Assembly: GCA_001777665.1 (NCBI GenBank)
Contig: MFEQ01000004.1
Span: 124,001-188,000 of the forward strand
DNA: 64,000 bases
Direction: 5' to 3'
Source: Candidatus Doudnabacteria bacterium RIFCSPHIGHO2_02_FULL_42_25
GTDB taxonomy: Bacteria > Patescibacteria > Doudnabacteria > UBA920 > O2-02-FULL-48-8
Part shown: positions 41,784-49,951 of the stretch, piece by piece
Layout: each line of letters opens with the position of its first letter
Numbering within the stretch: position 1 is the first letter of the stretch
Program-made: the position numbers and the translations under genes
The notes under the pieces: model-generated
Database searches by the model: none
What the model was told of the DNA's origin: nothing
Seen by the model: the letters and a program-made list of their open reading frames with translations, nothing else

Positions 41784-43463
41784 TCACATTTCCTCTAAGG
41801 GATCAATGCCGAGTAGCTGGAGTCCTTTGGAAAGCGTGTTTTTTGATAGATTTATCAGAGCCAATCGGGAATTTTTTATTTGTTCATCCGGTTCCGCTAT
41901 TACTGGGCTCTCATGATAAAACTTGTTAATCAGACCGGCTAAGTCATAGAGATAGTTAGCCAACACATTCGGCATGTATTCTTTCATAGCATCAACCACG
42001 ACCTCATCAAAGGTCGAGATCTTGAACAAAATCTCTCTCTCTGTTGGAGTTAAGGATGTAGAATGTAGTACGTAGGATGTAGGGCCAACCTTGCGGAGAA
42101 TACTTGCCAATCGTGCGTATGAATATTGAATATACGGACCGCTGTTTCCTTCGAAGTCCAGTGCTTTGTCCCAATCAAACTCTATATCACTGTGTCGGTT
42201 GTGTGATAAATCAAAATATTTAATCGCTCCGATGGCCACAGCATTCACGACATCTTTCGCTTTTGCTAATTCTGGATTTTTATCTGCAATAATTTTTGCG
42301 ACTTTTTCTTTCGCTGCCGCCAGCACTTCCTCTACCAGAACCATGTTACCCTTTCTAGTAGACAGCGCTTGGCCTTTGAAACTCATAAATCCATAATCCA
42401 CATGCACGCCCTCATCATCTTTCATGTATCCTAGTTTATGCAGAATGGCGAACAGTTGTTTGAACGCATGAGACTGCCTGACATCCACGACATATAATTG
42501 TTTGGTAAACCCTTGGCTTTGACGAAAAATAAAAGTCGCCAAATCGCGCAACAAATATGTGGTGCCACGATCCGACTTCACTATCAACCCTATCCCCAAT
42601 CCTTCTGGTTCCAAATCTACAATTTGCGCGCCTTGAGATTCTTTCAAAAGATTTTTTGATTTGAGATCCATCAGAACTTTGGGCATTTTGTCGTGATAGA
42701 AACTTTCGGGCCAATGGTTATCGAACGGTTCTATGTTCATCAATTCGTTGATAGTCAAAAATTTCTTCATACTCAAATCCACAAACTTTGTCCAAAGTGC
42801 GTGGTTCTGAGTATCACCATGTTCTAATTTGACAAACTCTTGTTTTGCCTCTTCTCGAAGTTTAGGGTCTGCTTCAGCTTCTTCATTAATCTTTACATAT
42901 AATTTATTTAACTCACCGATTGGATCATTTTCCAGTAATCCTTCATTGCCATATTTTTTGTAAGCCAGCAAAATCAATCCGAACTGCGTACCCCAATCTC
43001 CCATATGAGTATCGGATTGAACTTGATAACCTAAATATCGGAGCATCCGCAAAATAGCGTCACCGATGATAGCAGTGCGCAAATGCCCAATATGCAAAGG
43101 CTTCGCAATATTTGGCTGGAAATATTCGACTAACACGCGTTCTTTTGTTACGTGTTCCATGTTACGTGCCACATGTTCAACCAAATAATCATTCTTCAAA
43201 GTAAAGTTAATAAAACCAGGGGCAGCGACTTCTACTTTTTCAAACTCTTGGCTTTTTAATTTTTCCGCCAAAGTCCGCGCTAAGTCCATTGGCTTTAAGT
43301 CCGCGTTTTTTGCTAAAATCAAAGCCGCGTTGGTGGCATAGTCCCCCAACCTCGATTCGGCAACAGAAACTGTAATTTTCGATTTCTGATCCTCACCAAC
43401 TGTAATACCCGCAGATTGCACTGCGCTTATAATCATTTCTAGTATCTTATCTTTCATTAGCAT
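41784..43463 (-). CDS. argS: arginyl-tRNA synthetase
   Basis: A 559-residue class I synthetase. The N-terminal Add-1 domain is followed by AKPLHIGHLRTAIIGD (HIGH). LSTRKGNMV replaces KMSKS, as usual in ArgRS. The C-terminal DALR domain has SYARLASILRK. Starts at ATG 43463; TAAAAT lies six bases upstream with TTGTTC 17 bases before it, so the mRNA should be leaderless. Convergent with nothing; next gene upstream is divergent smpB. Confidence 0.96.
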   Translation of the reverse strand: MLMKDKILEMIISAVQSAGITVGEDQKSKITVSVAESRLGDYATNAALILAKNADLKPMDLARTLAEKLKSQEFEKVEVAAPGFINFTLKNDYLVEHVARNMEHVTKERVLVEYFQPNIAKPLHIGHLRTAIIGDAILRMLRYLGYQVQSDTHMGDWGTQFGLILLAYKKYGNEGLLENDPIGELNKLYVKINEEAEADPKLREEAKQEFVKLEHGDTQNHALWTKFVDLSMKKFLTINELMNIEPFDNHWPESFYHDKMPKVLMDLKSKNLLKESQGAQIVDLEPEGLGIGLIVKSDRGTTYLLRDLATFIFRQSQGFTKQLYVVDVRQSHAFKQLFAILHKLGYMKDDEGVHVDYGFMSFKGQALSTRKGNMVLVEEVLAAAKEKVAKIIADKNPELAKAKDVVNAVAIGAIKYFDLSHNRHSDIEFDWDKALDFEGNSGPYIQYSYARLASILRKVGPTSYVLHSTSLTPTEREILFKISTFDEVVVDAMKEYMPNVLANYLYDLAGLINKFYHESPVIAEPDEQIKNSRLALINLSKNTLSKGLQLLGIDPLEEM

Positions 43464-43500
43464 ACGGCTATTTTATCAGATATAATAAGCTAGAACAATA

Positions 43501-43527
43501 AAAAAACTGAACCACCCAAAGCGATTC
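43501..43527 (-). terminator. terminator of the small membrane protein
   Basis: Minus strand: CTGAATCGC...GGTTCAG with a following TTTTTTT. Confidence 0.7.
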
Positions 43528-43708
43528 AGCGATGACCAGCCAAGCGGAAAGAATTCAGAAACAACACAGCCGCTCCGGCCCAGCTCAGTAGGCCCGCAAT
43601 TGCGGACACCAGAAGAGAAAATCCTCCATGAACATGCCAGTCACCGAATGAGAGCAGGCCCACCAAGGCGCCTGATGTGATCGACTCACGGATGAAAACT
43701 CTGTTCAT
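43526..43708 (-). CDS. 60-residue membrane protein
   Basis: Starts at the ATG at 43708, four bases after GGAGGTGG; the longer frame to 43720 reads through the SD. One or two membrane helices (VGLLSF; LLVSAIAGLLSWAGAAVLF) are separated by DWHVHGG. The promoter TTGCAA-17-TAAAAT overlaps the smpB start region on the other strand. It belongs to the SD-led, GC-richer class. Unknown function. Confidence 0.62.
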   Translation of the reverse strand: MNRVFIRESITSGALVGLLSFGDWHVHGGFSLLVSAIAGLLSWAGAAVLFLNSFRLAGHR

Positions 43709-43736
43709 AACCACCTCCATACTATTTTATCCAAAT

Positions 43737-44189
43737 ATGCCGACACTTGCAAACAACAGAAAAGCACTACACAACTACTCGATTGAAGACTCAATCGAGG
43801 CCGGTTTGGTATTGCTCGGCCACGAGGTCAAAAGTATCAGAAACGGCCAGGCTAGCTTGGACGGCGCTTTTGTTTCTGTACGCGGTGGCGAAGCTTGGCT
43901 GAAAAATGCTTACATCGGGAAATACAAACAAGCTTCTAATCTCGAAGGTCATAACGAATCCAGAGAACGAAAGTTGCTGCTGAATAAAAAAGAGCTACTA
44001 CAGCTGGAAAATCAAACCAAAGAAAAGGGACTAACTCTAGTTCCTCTCCAACTCTATACTGCCAAGCATAACATCAAATTGAAAATCGGCCTGGCTCGCG
44101 GCAAGAAACGTTTCGACAAACGCGAGACTATCAAGAAAAAAGAGATGAAACGCAAACTGGACCGAACAATCAGGACTAGGGTTAAATAG
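43737..44189 (+). CDS. smpB: SsrA-binding protein SmpB
   Basis: A 150-residue protein from the ATG at 43737 (MPTLANNRKALHNYSIEDSIEAG); a GTG at 43677 gives 20 extra residues without family support. It has GLVLLGHEVKSIRNGQ and the C-terminal basic tail GKKRFDKRETIKKKE. SmpB brings tmRNA to stalled ribosomes. The tmRNA gene is 82 bases downstream. Confidence 0.96.
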   Translation: MPTLANNRKALHNYSIEDSIEAGLVLLGHEVKSIRNGQASLDGAFVSVRGGEAWLKNAYIGKYKQASNLEGHNESRERKLLLNKKELLQLENQTKEKGLTLVPLQLYTAKHNIKLKIGLARGKKRFDKRETIKKKEMKRKLDRTIRTRVK

Positions 44190-44233
44190 ATATTACTATT
44201 TTGGACGATCGTCAATTTTAGTAAGCATAGCTC

Positions 44234-44262
44234 TTGCGAAAGATTCAATTTTCGTATATAAT
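44234..44262 (+). promoter_or_regulatory. promoter of tmRNA
   Basis: TTGCGA (44234-44239), a 17-base spacer and TATAAT (44257-44262), ten bases before the mature 5' end. Confidence 0.8.
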
Positions 44263-44271
44263 ATTCGTCCT

Positions 44272-44665
44272 GGGGCTGATTGATTCGACAAGTGTTCTTT
44301 CAAATTTACTGCAAGTCCGATTAGCCTACTCTTTCGGTTAAAAAGAAAAGGTAAATCATAATTGCCACCTCATTGGTAAACAAAGTTAAAACAGCTTTTG
44401 CTGCTTTCAGCTTTGCTCCAGCTCTCGCTTAACTGTGAGGCTGCACCGACCCCTCGTCGTCTGCTAGAGGACCTCCGGTGTTATATTTGTAGACTTACTT
44501 TGACTGACGCTCGACATTCAAAGGACATCCGCCAGTTGGCGGAAGAGCAAACTTAAACCGTTTTGGTCCTGCTTCTATGGTTTAAGCCAAACAAGCAGGT
44601 CTAAACTTGTAGATGTGGATTTGAAAAATATTTGGACGGGAGTTCACTACTCCCCAGCTCCACCA
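44272..44665 (+). ncRNA. ssrA: transfer-messenger RNA
   Basis: About 394 nt. Ends GGGGCTG and CAGCTCC form the acceptor arm with the conserved G-U pair, and ACCA is encoded. The T arm is ACGGGAGTTCACTACTCCC. The tag reading frame probably resumes at GCC (44363 region) and ends at TAA, giving a 22-residue tag that ends FAPALA. Several pseudoknot hairpins follow, including ATCCGCCA/TGGCGGA. One-piece gene next to smpB. Confidence 0.95.
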
Positions 44666-44699
44666 ATAAAACATTTAGGCAATCAAATTAAACAAATAA

Positions 44700-44930
44700 A
44701 TGCAAATAAAGTCCATATATGCAGCTGCTAAAGATACTCAAACCAGGCCGGTTTTGAAGACCTTTTCTTGGAGGATTCTAGCCACAATTATTACTGGAAT
44801 AGTTGTATATTTATATACAGGCAAAATCGGCGAATCTAGTAAGATTACTTTAACCGCAGCCGTGATACTAACCGTTTCTTACTACTTACACGAAAGATTG
44901 TGGATTTGGATACGGGGTCGGAGAAATTAG
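44700..44930 (+). CDS. DUF2061 membrane protein
   Basis: A 76-residue protein with the DUF2061 pattern RPVLKTFSWRILATIITGIVVY...LTAAVILTVSYYLHERLW and two membrane helices. The function of the family is unknown. It stands alone after tmRNA and ends with a GC hairpin TTTGGCTC/GAGCCAAA (44942 on). Confidence 0.88.
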   Translation: MQIKSIYAAAKDTQTRPVLKTFSWRILATIITGIVVYLYTGKIGESSKITLTAAVILTVSYYLHERLWIWIRGRRN

Positions 44931-44976
44931 AATACTGTAAATTTGGCTCACTAGAGCCAAAGCAGTTTGCCACCAG

Positions 44977-45005
44977 TTGACCAAACAGGGAAAAATCATT
45001 ATAAT
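44977..45005 (+). promoter_or_regulatory. promoter of the infC operon
   Basis: TTGACC (44977-44982), a 17-base spacer and TATAAT (45000-45005); the leader is about 24 bases. Confidence 0.8.
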
Positions 45006-45035
45006 TAGTTTGCTTCTAACATTAAATAAACTGCG

Positions 45036-45554
45036 ATAGCACAGAAAACTCGCATCAACAACCAAATACGTGTTCCTGAAGTTCGGGTCATCGATGACGG
45101 CGGCAAAATGGTCGGCATCATGAAAATCGAGGACGCTTTGGCTCTAGCCAAAGAAAGAGAAGTCGATTTAGTCGAAATCTCCCCTCAAGCCCGCCCTCCA
45201 GTAGTCAAACTTCTGAACTACGACAAATACCGCTACCAACAGGAAAAATTGGCCCAGGATGCCAAAAAAAAGGCCAAAAAGATCATGGTTAAAGGGATCC
45301 GACTTTCGGTCCGGATTGGCGAACACGATTTGAACTTCAAATCCAAGCAAACTATCGAGTTTATCGGTGAAGGTAATAAAGTCAAAGTAGATGTAGTGAT
45401 GCGCGGCCGCGAACAGGCCCACCCTGAATTAGCCTTTGAATTAATTAAGAAATTTCAATCATTAATCAGTGTCCCCTTTATCACGGAAACTGGACCCACT
45501 AGAATGGGCAACACCGTCTCGATCATTGTCGGACCACAGACGAAAGGCGTCTAG
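45036..45554 (+). CDS. infC: translation initiation factor IF-3
   Basis: The family N-terminus KTRINNQIRVPEVRVIDDGG lies upstream of the first in-frame ATG (45108). The frame is open only back to 45030, and the sole plausible start is ATA at 45036, giving 172 residues (M-A-Q-K-T-R...). Rare AUU/AUA/AUC starts on infC are known and allow IF3 to repress itself. The two domains are complete (LGIMKIEDALALAKE-like linker start; C-terminal GIRLSVRIGEHDLNFK and EQAHPELAFELI). First gene of infC-rpmI-rplT. Confidence 0.93.
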   Translation: MAQKTRINNQIRVPEVRVIDDGGKMVGIMKIEDALALAKEREVDLVEISPQARPPVVKLLNYDKYRYQQEKLAQDAKKKAKKIMVKGIRLSVRIGEHDLNFKSKQTIEFIGEGNKVKVDVVMRGREQAHPELAFELIKKFQSLISVPFITETGPTRMGNTVSIIVGPQTKGV

Positions 45555-45620
45555 CGTTAAACGGCAGCGCAACGCGTATCGGTAAACGTGAGACGATACG
45601 CGCGGCGCCGACGAATAACG
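45554..45620. repeat. family B palindrome between infC and rpmI
   Basis: GGCAGCGCAACGCGTATCG...CGATACGCGCGGCGCCG. It aligns with the reverse complement of the ksgA insert at 31312-31385 and starts at the infC stop. Confidence 0.88.
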
Positions 45621-45636
45621 ACTAACGCATAAATAC

Positions 45637-45828
45637 ATGCCCAAGCAGAAAACCAATAAAAGAGTGGCCAAAACTTTCTGGAGAACGGGAAGCGGCAAAA
45701 TCATGCACCGCAAATCCGGCCAGGCTCATTTTAATTCTAGAGAATCCGGTAAAACCACCAAGAATAAACGTCGAGATTTAGTAATGCACAAGACCAACAT
45801 AAAGCTTGGTCTAATCATGGGAAAATAG
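45637..45828 (+). CDS. rpmI: ribosomal protein L35
   Basis: A 63-residue basic protein with the L35 pattern PKQKTNKRVAKTFWRTGSGK...HFNSRESGKTTKNKRR. Normal length. It lies in the universal infC-rpmI-rplT order. Confidence 0.95.
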   Translation: MPKQKTNKRVAKTFWRTGSGKIMHRKSGQAHFNSRESGKTTKNKRRDLVMHKTNIKLGLIMGK

Positions 45829-45830
45829 AT

Positions 45831-45900
45831 TTACGAAATACGAATCAGTACGAATATACTAATGGTTTACCGATTCGTATATTAGTAACAATTAGTAATT
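45831..45900. repeat. ACGAAT/ATTCGT inverted repeats between rpmI and rplT
   Basis: TACGAATATACTAATGG...CCGATTCGTATATTAGTA forms an imperfect hairpin, with extra ACGAA and TTAGTA words. It is an AT-rich relative of the other ACGAA-type intergenic repeats. Confidence 0.6.
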
Positions 45901-45910
45901 AGTAAAATTT

Positions 45911-46255
45911 ATGACGAGAATAAAAAGAGGCGTCGCTGCTTCAAAGAGACGCAAATACATCTTAAAAAGAACCAAGGGTTTCACTAACCGCCGACGCACC
46001 AATGCGATCGCGGCAAAAGAAGCTCTACTTCACGCTGACTCATATGCATATGCTCATCGTAGACTTCGCAAACGAGACTTCCGAAAACTCTGGACCATCC
46101 GTATCAACGCTGTTGCTCACGAACAAGGATTGTCTTACAGCAAGCTCATGAATAAACTTCACAAAAATAAAGTTGGCATCAACCGCAAGATGCTCGCTGA
46201 ATTAGCAGTCCGCAATCCTAAGGCATTTGAAAAAATCGTTGCTGCGATAAAGTAG
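45911..46255 (+). CDS. rplT: ribosomal protein L20
   Basis: A 114-residue basic protein matching L20 throughout (TRIKRGVAASKRRKYILK; RKRDFRKLWTIRINAVAHEQGL). It binds 23S rRNA early in 50S assembly and often represses the operon. The next gene begins two bases after its stop. Confidence 0.96.
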   Translation: MTRIKRGVAASKRRKYILKRTKGFTNRRRTNAIAAKEALLHADSYAYAHRRLRKRDFRKLWTIRINAVAHEQGLSYSKLMNKLHKNKVGINRKMLAELAVRNPKAFEKIVAAIK

Positions 46256-46256
46256 C

Positions 46257-46943
46257 ATGGATAAAGTTCGAGCAATCACAAAGGGCTCCCAGATCATAGA
46301 CCAAATCTACTGGGAGCTTTTAAATATCCTGAAATCAAAATCAGTTCAGACAGAAATTTCTCTCGCGAACTTCATCAAACGACGAGCAAAAAAATTAGGA
46401 GCACAAGGCATGGCCTTCCCCCCCATCGTCTCCTTCGGAGTGAGCGCAGTTGAAATTCATCATAAGCCTTCCAATAAAAAAATTAACAAAAATAATTTCC
46501 TAATGTTAGACTTCGGTGTCAAGGTTTCACAATACTGTTCTGATTTCACACGCACGCTTTTTTTAGGCCGACCAAATTCTTTTCATGAAAAAATTTACAA
46601 TATTGTATTGAATGCGCAGAGAAAAAGTATCCGCCTAGTTGCCATTGGAAAATTCGGAGATGAAATAGATTTTGCAGCGAGACACATCATCAACCAAGCT
46701 GGTTACGGAAAGTTTTACATCCATGGAACAGGACATGGAGTGGGTAAAAAAATTCACGAACTCCCCAACTTCAAACCAAACTCGGGTGATGTCGTTAAGA
46801 AAAACGATATAGTCACAGTCGAACCTGGAATTTACCTCCCTAAAAAATTCGGGATCAGAATCGAAGATATGGTCTGGGTCAAAAACAAACCAAAAATACT
46901 TTCAAAAATTCCGACAGATTTCAAATCAATGATTATCAAATAG
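46257..46943 (+). CDS. M24 family metallopeptidase (Xaa-Pro peptidase-like)
   Basis: A 228-residue pita-bread fold peptidase. Metal ligands are in LMLDFGVKVSQYCSDFTRT (two Asp), YIHGTGHGVG (His), VTVEPGIYLP (Glu) and RIEDMVWV (Glu). HGTGHGVG and GIRIED point to the aminopeptidase P branch rather than MetAP. The usual N-terminal creatinase domain is missing. Cotranscribed with rplT, a position often held by housekeeping genes. Confidence 0.85.
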   Translation: MDKVRAITKGSQIIDQIYWELLNILKSKSVQTEISLANFIKRRAKKLGAQGMAFPPIVSFGVSAVEIHHKPSNKKINKNNFLMLDFGVKVSQYCSDFTRTLFLGRPNSFHEKIYNIVLNAQRKSIRLVAIGKFGDEIDFAARHIINQAGYGKFYIHGTGHGVGKKIHELPNFKPNSGDVVKKNDIVTVEPGIYLPKKFGIRIEDMVWVKNKPKILSKIPTDFKSMIIK

Positions 46944-46974
46944 AAAAAACTAGGTGAGAGAGCCTAGTTTTTTC
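46944..46974 (+). terminator. terminator of the infC operon
   Basis: AAAAAACTAGG-TGAGAGAG-CCTAGTTTTTTC, with T runs in both directions. Confidence 0.9.
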
Positions 46975-46976
46975 TT

Positions 46977-47445
46977 TTGTCTCTTACGAGACGATCAGTC
47001 TGTCAGTATTTTGATAAGGCTAATCACGATTTTAGTGACGCCCTACGAACTGGCAAACTGGATTCTATCCCCTGTCCAGAACAAATCTTCGGTGGTTAAG
47101 CCTAGTGATTGTGTTCCAGGCCGGAAATAAGCAACGTTTAAATATCTTTCTATCGATACAACATTAAACCATCCTTCATATGCTAGGATTGTTTAACCTC
47201 CTAAACTCGCTGCTTATTTGTCATTTATTTTTGTTTCTTGAAGCCTTGATATATCGCTGGTTTGATCCGTTTGGACCGGATGCTATGCGAAACTCAACTC
47301 TCTACATATATTATAGCATATATTACTCCGACGCGCAAGAGCTTCAGTGGATTTTCATTCCAAATCTTGCGGTCGGAGCCCCGACTTCAATAAAAAATTA
47401 ATTACAGACGTCGGGGTAGCAAATTTTTCGAGATTTGTCTAGTAC
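46977..47445. other. gene-free stretch with strong hairpins
   Basis: No credible ORF. It holds a segment with GGCCGGAAATAAGCAAC at 47121-47140, which recalls the SRP RNA loop but cannot be folded that way. A 14-pair hairpin CTCCGAC-CGCAAGA/TCTTGCG-GTCGGAG (47332-47383) is followed at once by CCCCGAC/GTCGGGG (47383-47417). The first hairpin loop (GTGGATTTTCATTC) recurs, inverted, near 49400-49420. Confidence 0.5.
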
Positions 47446-47474
47446 TTGACACTCGTTTCTTGTAAGAATAGTAT
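47446..47474 (+). promoter_or_regulatory. promoter of the cobalamin-riboswitch unit
   Basis: TTGACA (47446-47451), a 17-base spacer and TAGTAT (47469-47474). Confidence 0.82.
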
Positions 47475-47501
47475 TAGCTTACGATCTTTAAAGTTTTTAA
47501 C

Positions 47502-47670
47502 TAATCATTTCTAGTGCAAGCAGGGTGGAATTCCCTCACTGTGCCGCAACCGTAAAGTCGGGACCGAAAAATGATTATCAACGCTTTACACACTCCCGAG
47601 CAGGGGTGGGCGGATTTTTTGTTCAAAAAAAATTCTACCCTCTTCTGTTCGGAAGAGGGTTTTCTTTTTT
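47502..47670 (+). promoter_or_regulatory. cobalamin-family riboswitch with terminator
   Basis: A closing stem TAATCATTT (47502-47510)/AAATGATTA (47569-47577) surrounds the conserved core GGTGGAATTCC (47524-47534) and CTGTGCCGCAACCGTAA (47540-47556), the L5 and P6 signatures of B12 riboswitches. TCGGGA after the core can pair with TCCCGA downstream. A strong terminator follows: ACCCTCTTC/GAAGAGGGT with TTTCTTTTTT (47637-47670), ending 14 bases before the SD of the next gene. This is an OFF-switch layout. The aptamer is compact; its sub-class is not assigned. Confidence 0.85.
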
Positions 47671-47697
47671 CCGTACATGAGTTCCAAGGAGGACACC

Positions 47698-48015
47698 GTG
47701 AATCGACGTCAGTTCGTCAAAATCGGCGTGGCTGCTGGTGTTACAGTTGCCACTGCATCGTGTGGGAGTTCCGTCACCGGACCGATCGCGGCCAGCACTG
47801 TTCCGTTGCTAACCAGGCTAAAGCAGCTGGGCCACACCTCTGCAAAAACAGTGCAATACAAGAACACTAACGCGTACATGATCGAGATCGGTGGCACTGT
47901 CAACAAAACCTTCAAGGTCGGCAATGTGCTGCTTGGCGAAGGCCCTGTCGTCTCACCTACTCTGGACATGGCGAGATTCGAGGTTCCTATCGACGCCGAA
48001 GTAATCGTCTCTTAG
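47698..48015 (+). CDS. Tat-type lipoprotein of unknown function
   Basis: A 105-residue protein from the GTG at 47698, preceded by AAGGAGG; an ATG at 47677 overlaps the SD and is not preferred. The N-terminus NRRQFVKIGVAAGV is a twin-arginine signal, followed by the lipobox TASC, so it should be exported folded and lipidated. The mature part (about 82 residues) is predicted beta-rich and fits no family I know. It is under the cobalamin riboswitch, so a role in corrinoid capture or a B12-independent substitute is inferred. Confidence 0.72.
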   Translation: MNRRQFVKIGVAAGVTVATASCGSSVTGPIAASTVPLLTRLKQLGHTSAKTVQYKNTNAYMIEIGGTVNKTFKVGNVLLGEGPVVSPTLDMARFEVPIDAEVIVS

Positions 48016-48045
48016 GGGGAGCCTGTCTTCCCCATTTTCTTTTTT
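48015..48045 (+). terminator. terminator after the lipoprotein
   Basis: GGGGGA/TTCCCC stem followed by ATTTTCTTTTTT. It partly separates the lipoprotein from the next gene. Confidence 0.7.
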
Positions 48046-48059
48046 AAAATTATAATTCC

Positions 48060-49346
48060 ATGAAAAAAATATTTATCCCTATCGTTTCTGGTTTGGTCGT
48101 AGCAATTCTAGTTACGACGAATTTAGTTAGTGCTGCCAATTTATCGCAAGCGATTTCCACTCTACCATCAGACGAAGAATGGTCGATCATGGCGAGAGCT
48201 GTAGTCGGACAAAATTCTGGTGCTACGTATTTGCGTTCCCCTATTTCAGATGGAGTGGCAACTGATTATGAAAAACGAATTTTGGCGATCACAGCGATCG
48301 GAGAAAACCCATCAACTTTTGGTTCGGAAAATTTTGTAGCGAAACTTGAAGGTTTTTTTGATGGCAATCAAATAGGAGATGCGCAACTGCTGAACGATGA
48401 TATCTTCGGAGTTCTCGCACTAGCTTCAGCTGGAATTTCCGACAATGCCGTTTCCAAATCAAGACAATTTATTTTGTCCCATCAAAATTCTGATGGTGGT
48501 TGGGGCTATGCCACTGGCATAGGTTCTGATTCAAACATGACCGCGATGGCAATAGCTGCACTTTCACATACTGGTAGCGTTCCGTCGAATGCATTTAATT
48601 ATTTAAGCAGCACGCAGCATTCATCTGGTGGTTACGGATTTATTCCAGGACAAACTCCAGATGGAGCATCCACAGCCTGGGTAGTGATGGGTTTGAATTC
48701 TGCGAATCGCACAGTTCCTTCAAATGCGATCCAGTTTCTCGATAGTCTTCAAACTTCCAATGGTTCTTTCAAATGGAAGCCTACCGACGCCACAGGATCC
48801 GGCCTTGTCACAGCTTATGCGGTCATCGCACTTTCAGGACACGGGATACCGGTCAAAATTACCACAAATCCAACCCCTCCACCACCACCTATACCAACGC
48901 CTTCTCCAGCTCCCAATCCCGCCCCAACACCAGCACCGTCTCCTGCACCCTCTCCAACACCTAGTCCGAGCCCTAGTCCAGCTCCAAGCCCATCCCCATC
49001 TCCTGCCCCTTCACCTACTCCGCCACCAATTTCCAATCAAGTCCACATCACGATTACTTTTCCAGGAAATTATATTATTAACAGCAATATACCTTATAGC
49101 TCTAACCTTTCCGTTCTTCAATCATTGGTTGCAGCCAGCGATCAAATCAATTTGCTCTATGAAATAAAACAGACTGGACTAGGCCAGTTTGTATATAGTA
49201 TCGATGGTTATAAACCAACAGGAACTTCCGGTTGGCAGTACGCTGTAAACGGATCAGCCCCCGATGTCGGAGCTGCTGATTATATATTATCCAATCAAGA
49301 TCATGTCCAATGGTTCTTCGGCTCCCCCGGCAGTACCCCTTATTAA
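48060..49346 (+). CDS. secreted transcobalamin/intrinsic-factor-like protein
   Basis: A 428-residue protein. Signal peptide (1-26); then an alpha/alpha-toroid of the terpenoid-cyclase/prenyltransferase repeat type (NSDGGWGYATG, SSGGYGFIPGQTPDGASTAWVVMGL, NGSFKWKPTDATGSGLVTAYAVIAL) to about residue 270. A Pro-Ser-Ala linker follows (about 275-325). The C-terminal 95 residues (GWQYAVNGSAPDVGAADYIL...VQWFFG) match DUF4430, the transcobalamin-like C-terminal domain. Eukaryotic B12 carriers have this same order. It lies just after the riboswitch unit, though a terminator intervenes; TATAAT is four bases before the ATG. Confidence 0.82.
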   Translation: MKKIFIPIVSGLVVAILVTTNLVSAANLSQAISTLPSDEEWSIMARAVVGQNSGATYLRSPISDGVATDYEKRILAITAIGENPSTFGSENFVAKLEGFFDGNQIGDAQLLNDDIFGVLALASAGISDNAVSKSRQFILSHQNSDGGWGYATGIGSDSNMTAMAIAALSHTGSVPSNAFNYLSSTQHSSGGYGFIPGQTPDGASTAWVVMGLNSANRTVPSNAIQFLDSLQTSNGSFKWKPTDATGSGLVTAYAVIALSGHGIPVKITTNPTPPPPPIPTPSPAPNPAPTPAPSPAPSPTPSPSPSPAPSPSPSPAPSPTPPPISNQVHITITFPGNYIINSNIPYSSNLSVLQSLVAASDQINLLYEIKQTGLGQFVYSIDGYKPTGTSGWQYAVNGSAPDVGAADYILSNQDHVQWFFGSPGSTPY

Positions 49347-49350
49347 ACTC

Positions 49351-49473
49351 GGAGCGAGGACTGATTTTTTGGACGCTTTGCGGATTTCCTCAGAAATCGC
49401 AACGCGAATAAAAATCCACTTCAAAGGCAATTTGCAATAGAGATTTTTATGTTCACAAAAAATCCGGTCCGAG
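49351..49473. repeat. large imperfect inverted repeat
   Basis: CTCGGAGCG...GATTTTTTGGAC pairs with CACAAAAAATCCGGTCCGAG. Inside is the hairpin CGCTTTGCGGATTTC/GAAATCGCAACGCG (49375-49408), then ATAAAAATCCACTTC. It shares GTGGATTTT-ATTC, inverted, with the hairpin at 47332-47383 on the other side of the cobalamin locus. Confidence 0.65.
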
Positions 49474-49951
49474 CGATATTCCGGATAAAGGTCTAGTCTA
49501 GTATTGGTAATCCTCAACCAAACTAAACCTAAATCCATCTGTTATTAATCTATCCTTTAGCAATTTAAAACAGAACTAGCATTATATACAAATAAAACCA
49601 AAAATTCTTGTAAATTTTTGGCACCAACTCAAAACCCCGTGATAAACGGGGTTTTGCTCTTTTCATCCTGATCTGAGATTTCAGATTTTTTCCGTCCCGA
49701 TAAATCGGAACCGAAATACTAGCCACTCGTAGTCATCTTTATAAGCCCACTATAATTCTTAACGAAGATGACTATTAAATTTTATGTCCCTCACTCCTTT
49801 CCTCTGAAATCTTATTCGCTTCCCCAAACGGACAAGATTTTTAATGGAGTGACTTTATTCTGTCTTATTGACCTTTTTTCCGCAATGTACAAACTCAACA
49901 ATTTTAGTTAGGTTATAAACACAATAATTTGACAAACTATGCACATTGGGC
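49474..49951. other. gene-free stretch
   Basis: No supported ORF. A perfect terminator CAAAACCCCGT-GATAA-ACGGGGTTTTG (49630-49655) may end the transcobalamin-like transcript. A longer-range repeat AGTCATCTT...AAGATGACT (49731 and 49764) encloses a TATAAT-like box. Otherwise featureless and AT-rich. Confidence 0.5.

Noticed and set aside
47100..47180. SRP (4.5S) RNA candidate because of CCGGAAATAAGCAAC
   Set aside because: The bases flanking GGAA do not pair (CC against AU) and the long arms of an SRP hairpin could not be built.
47571..47870. 99-codon ORF beginning in the riboswitch
   Set aside because: Its ATG is part of the aptamer closing stem and it overlaps the SD-led lipoprotein gene in another frame.
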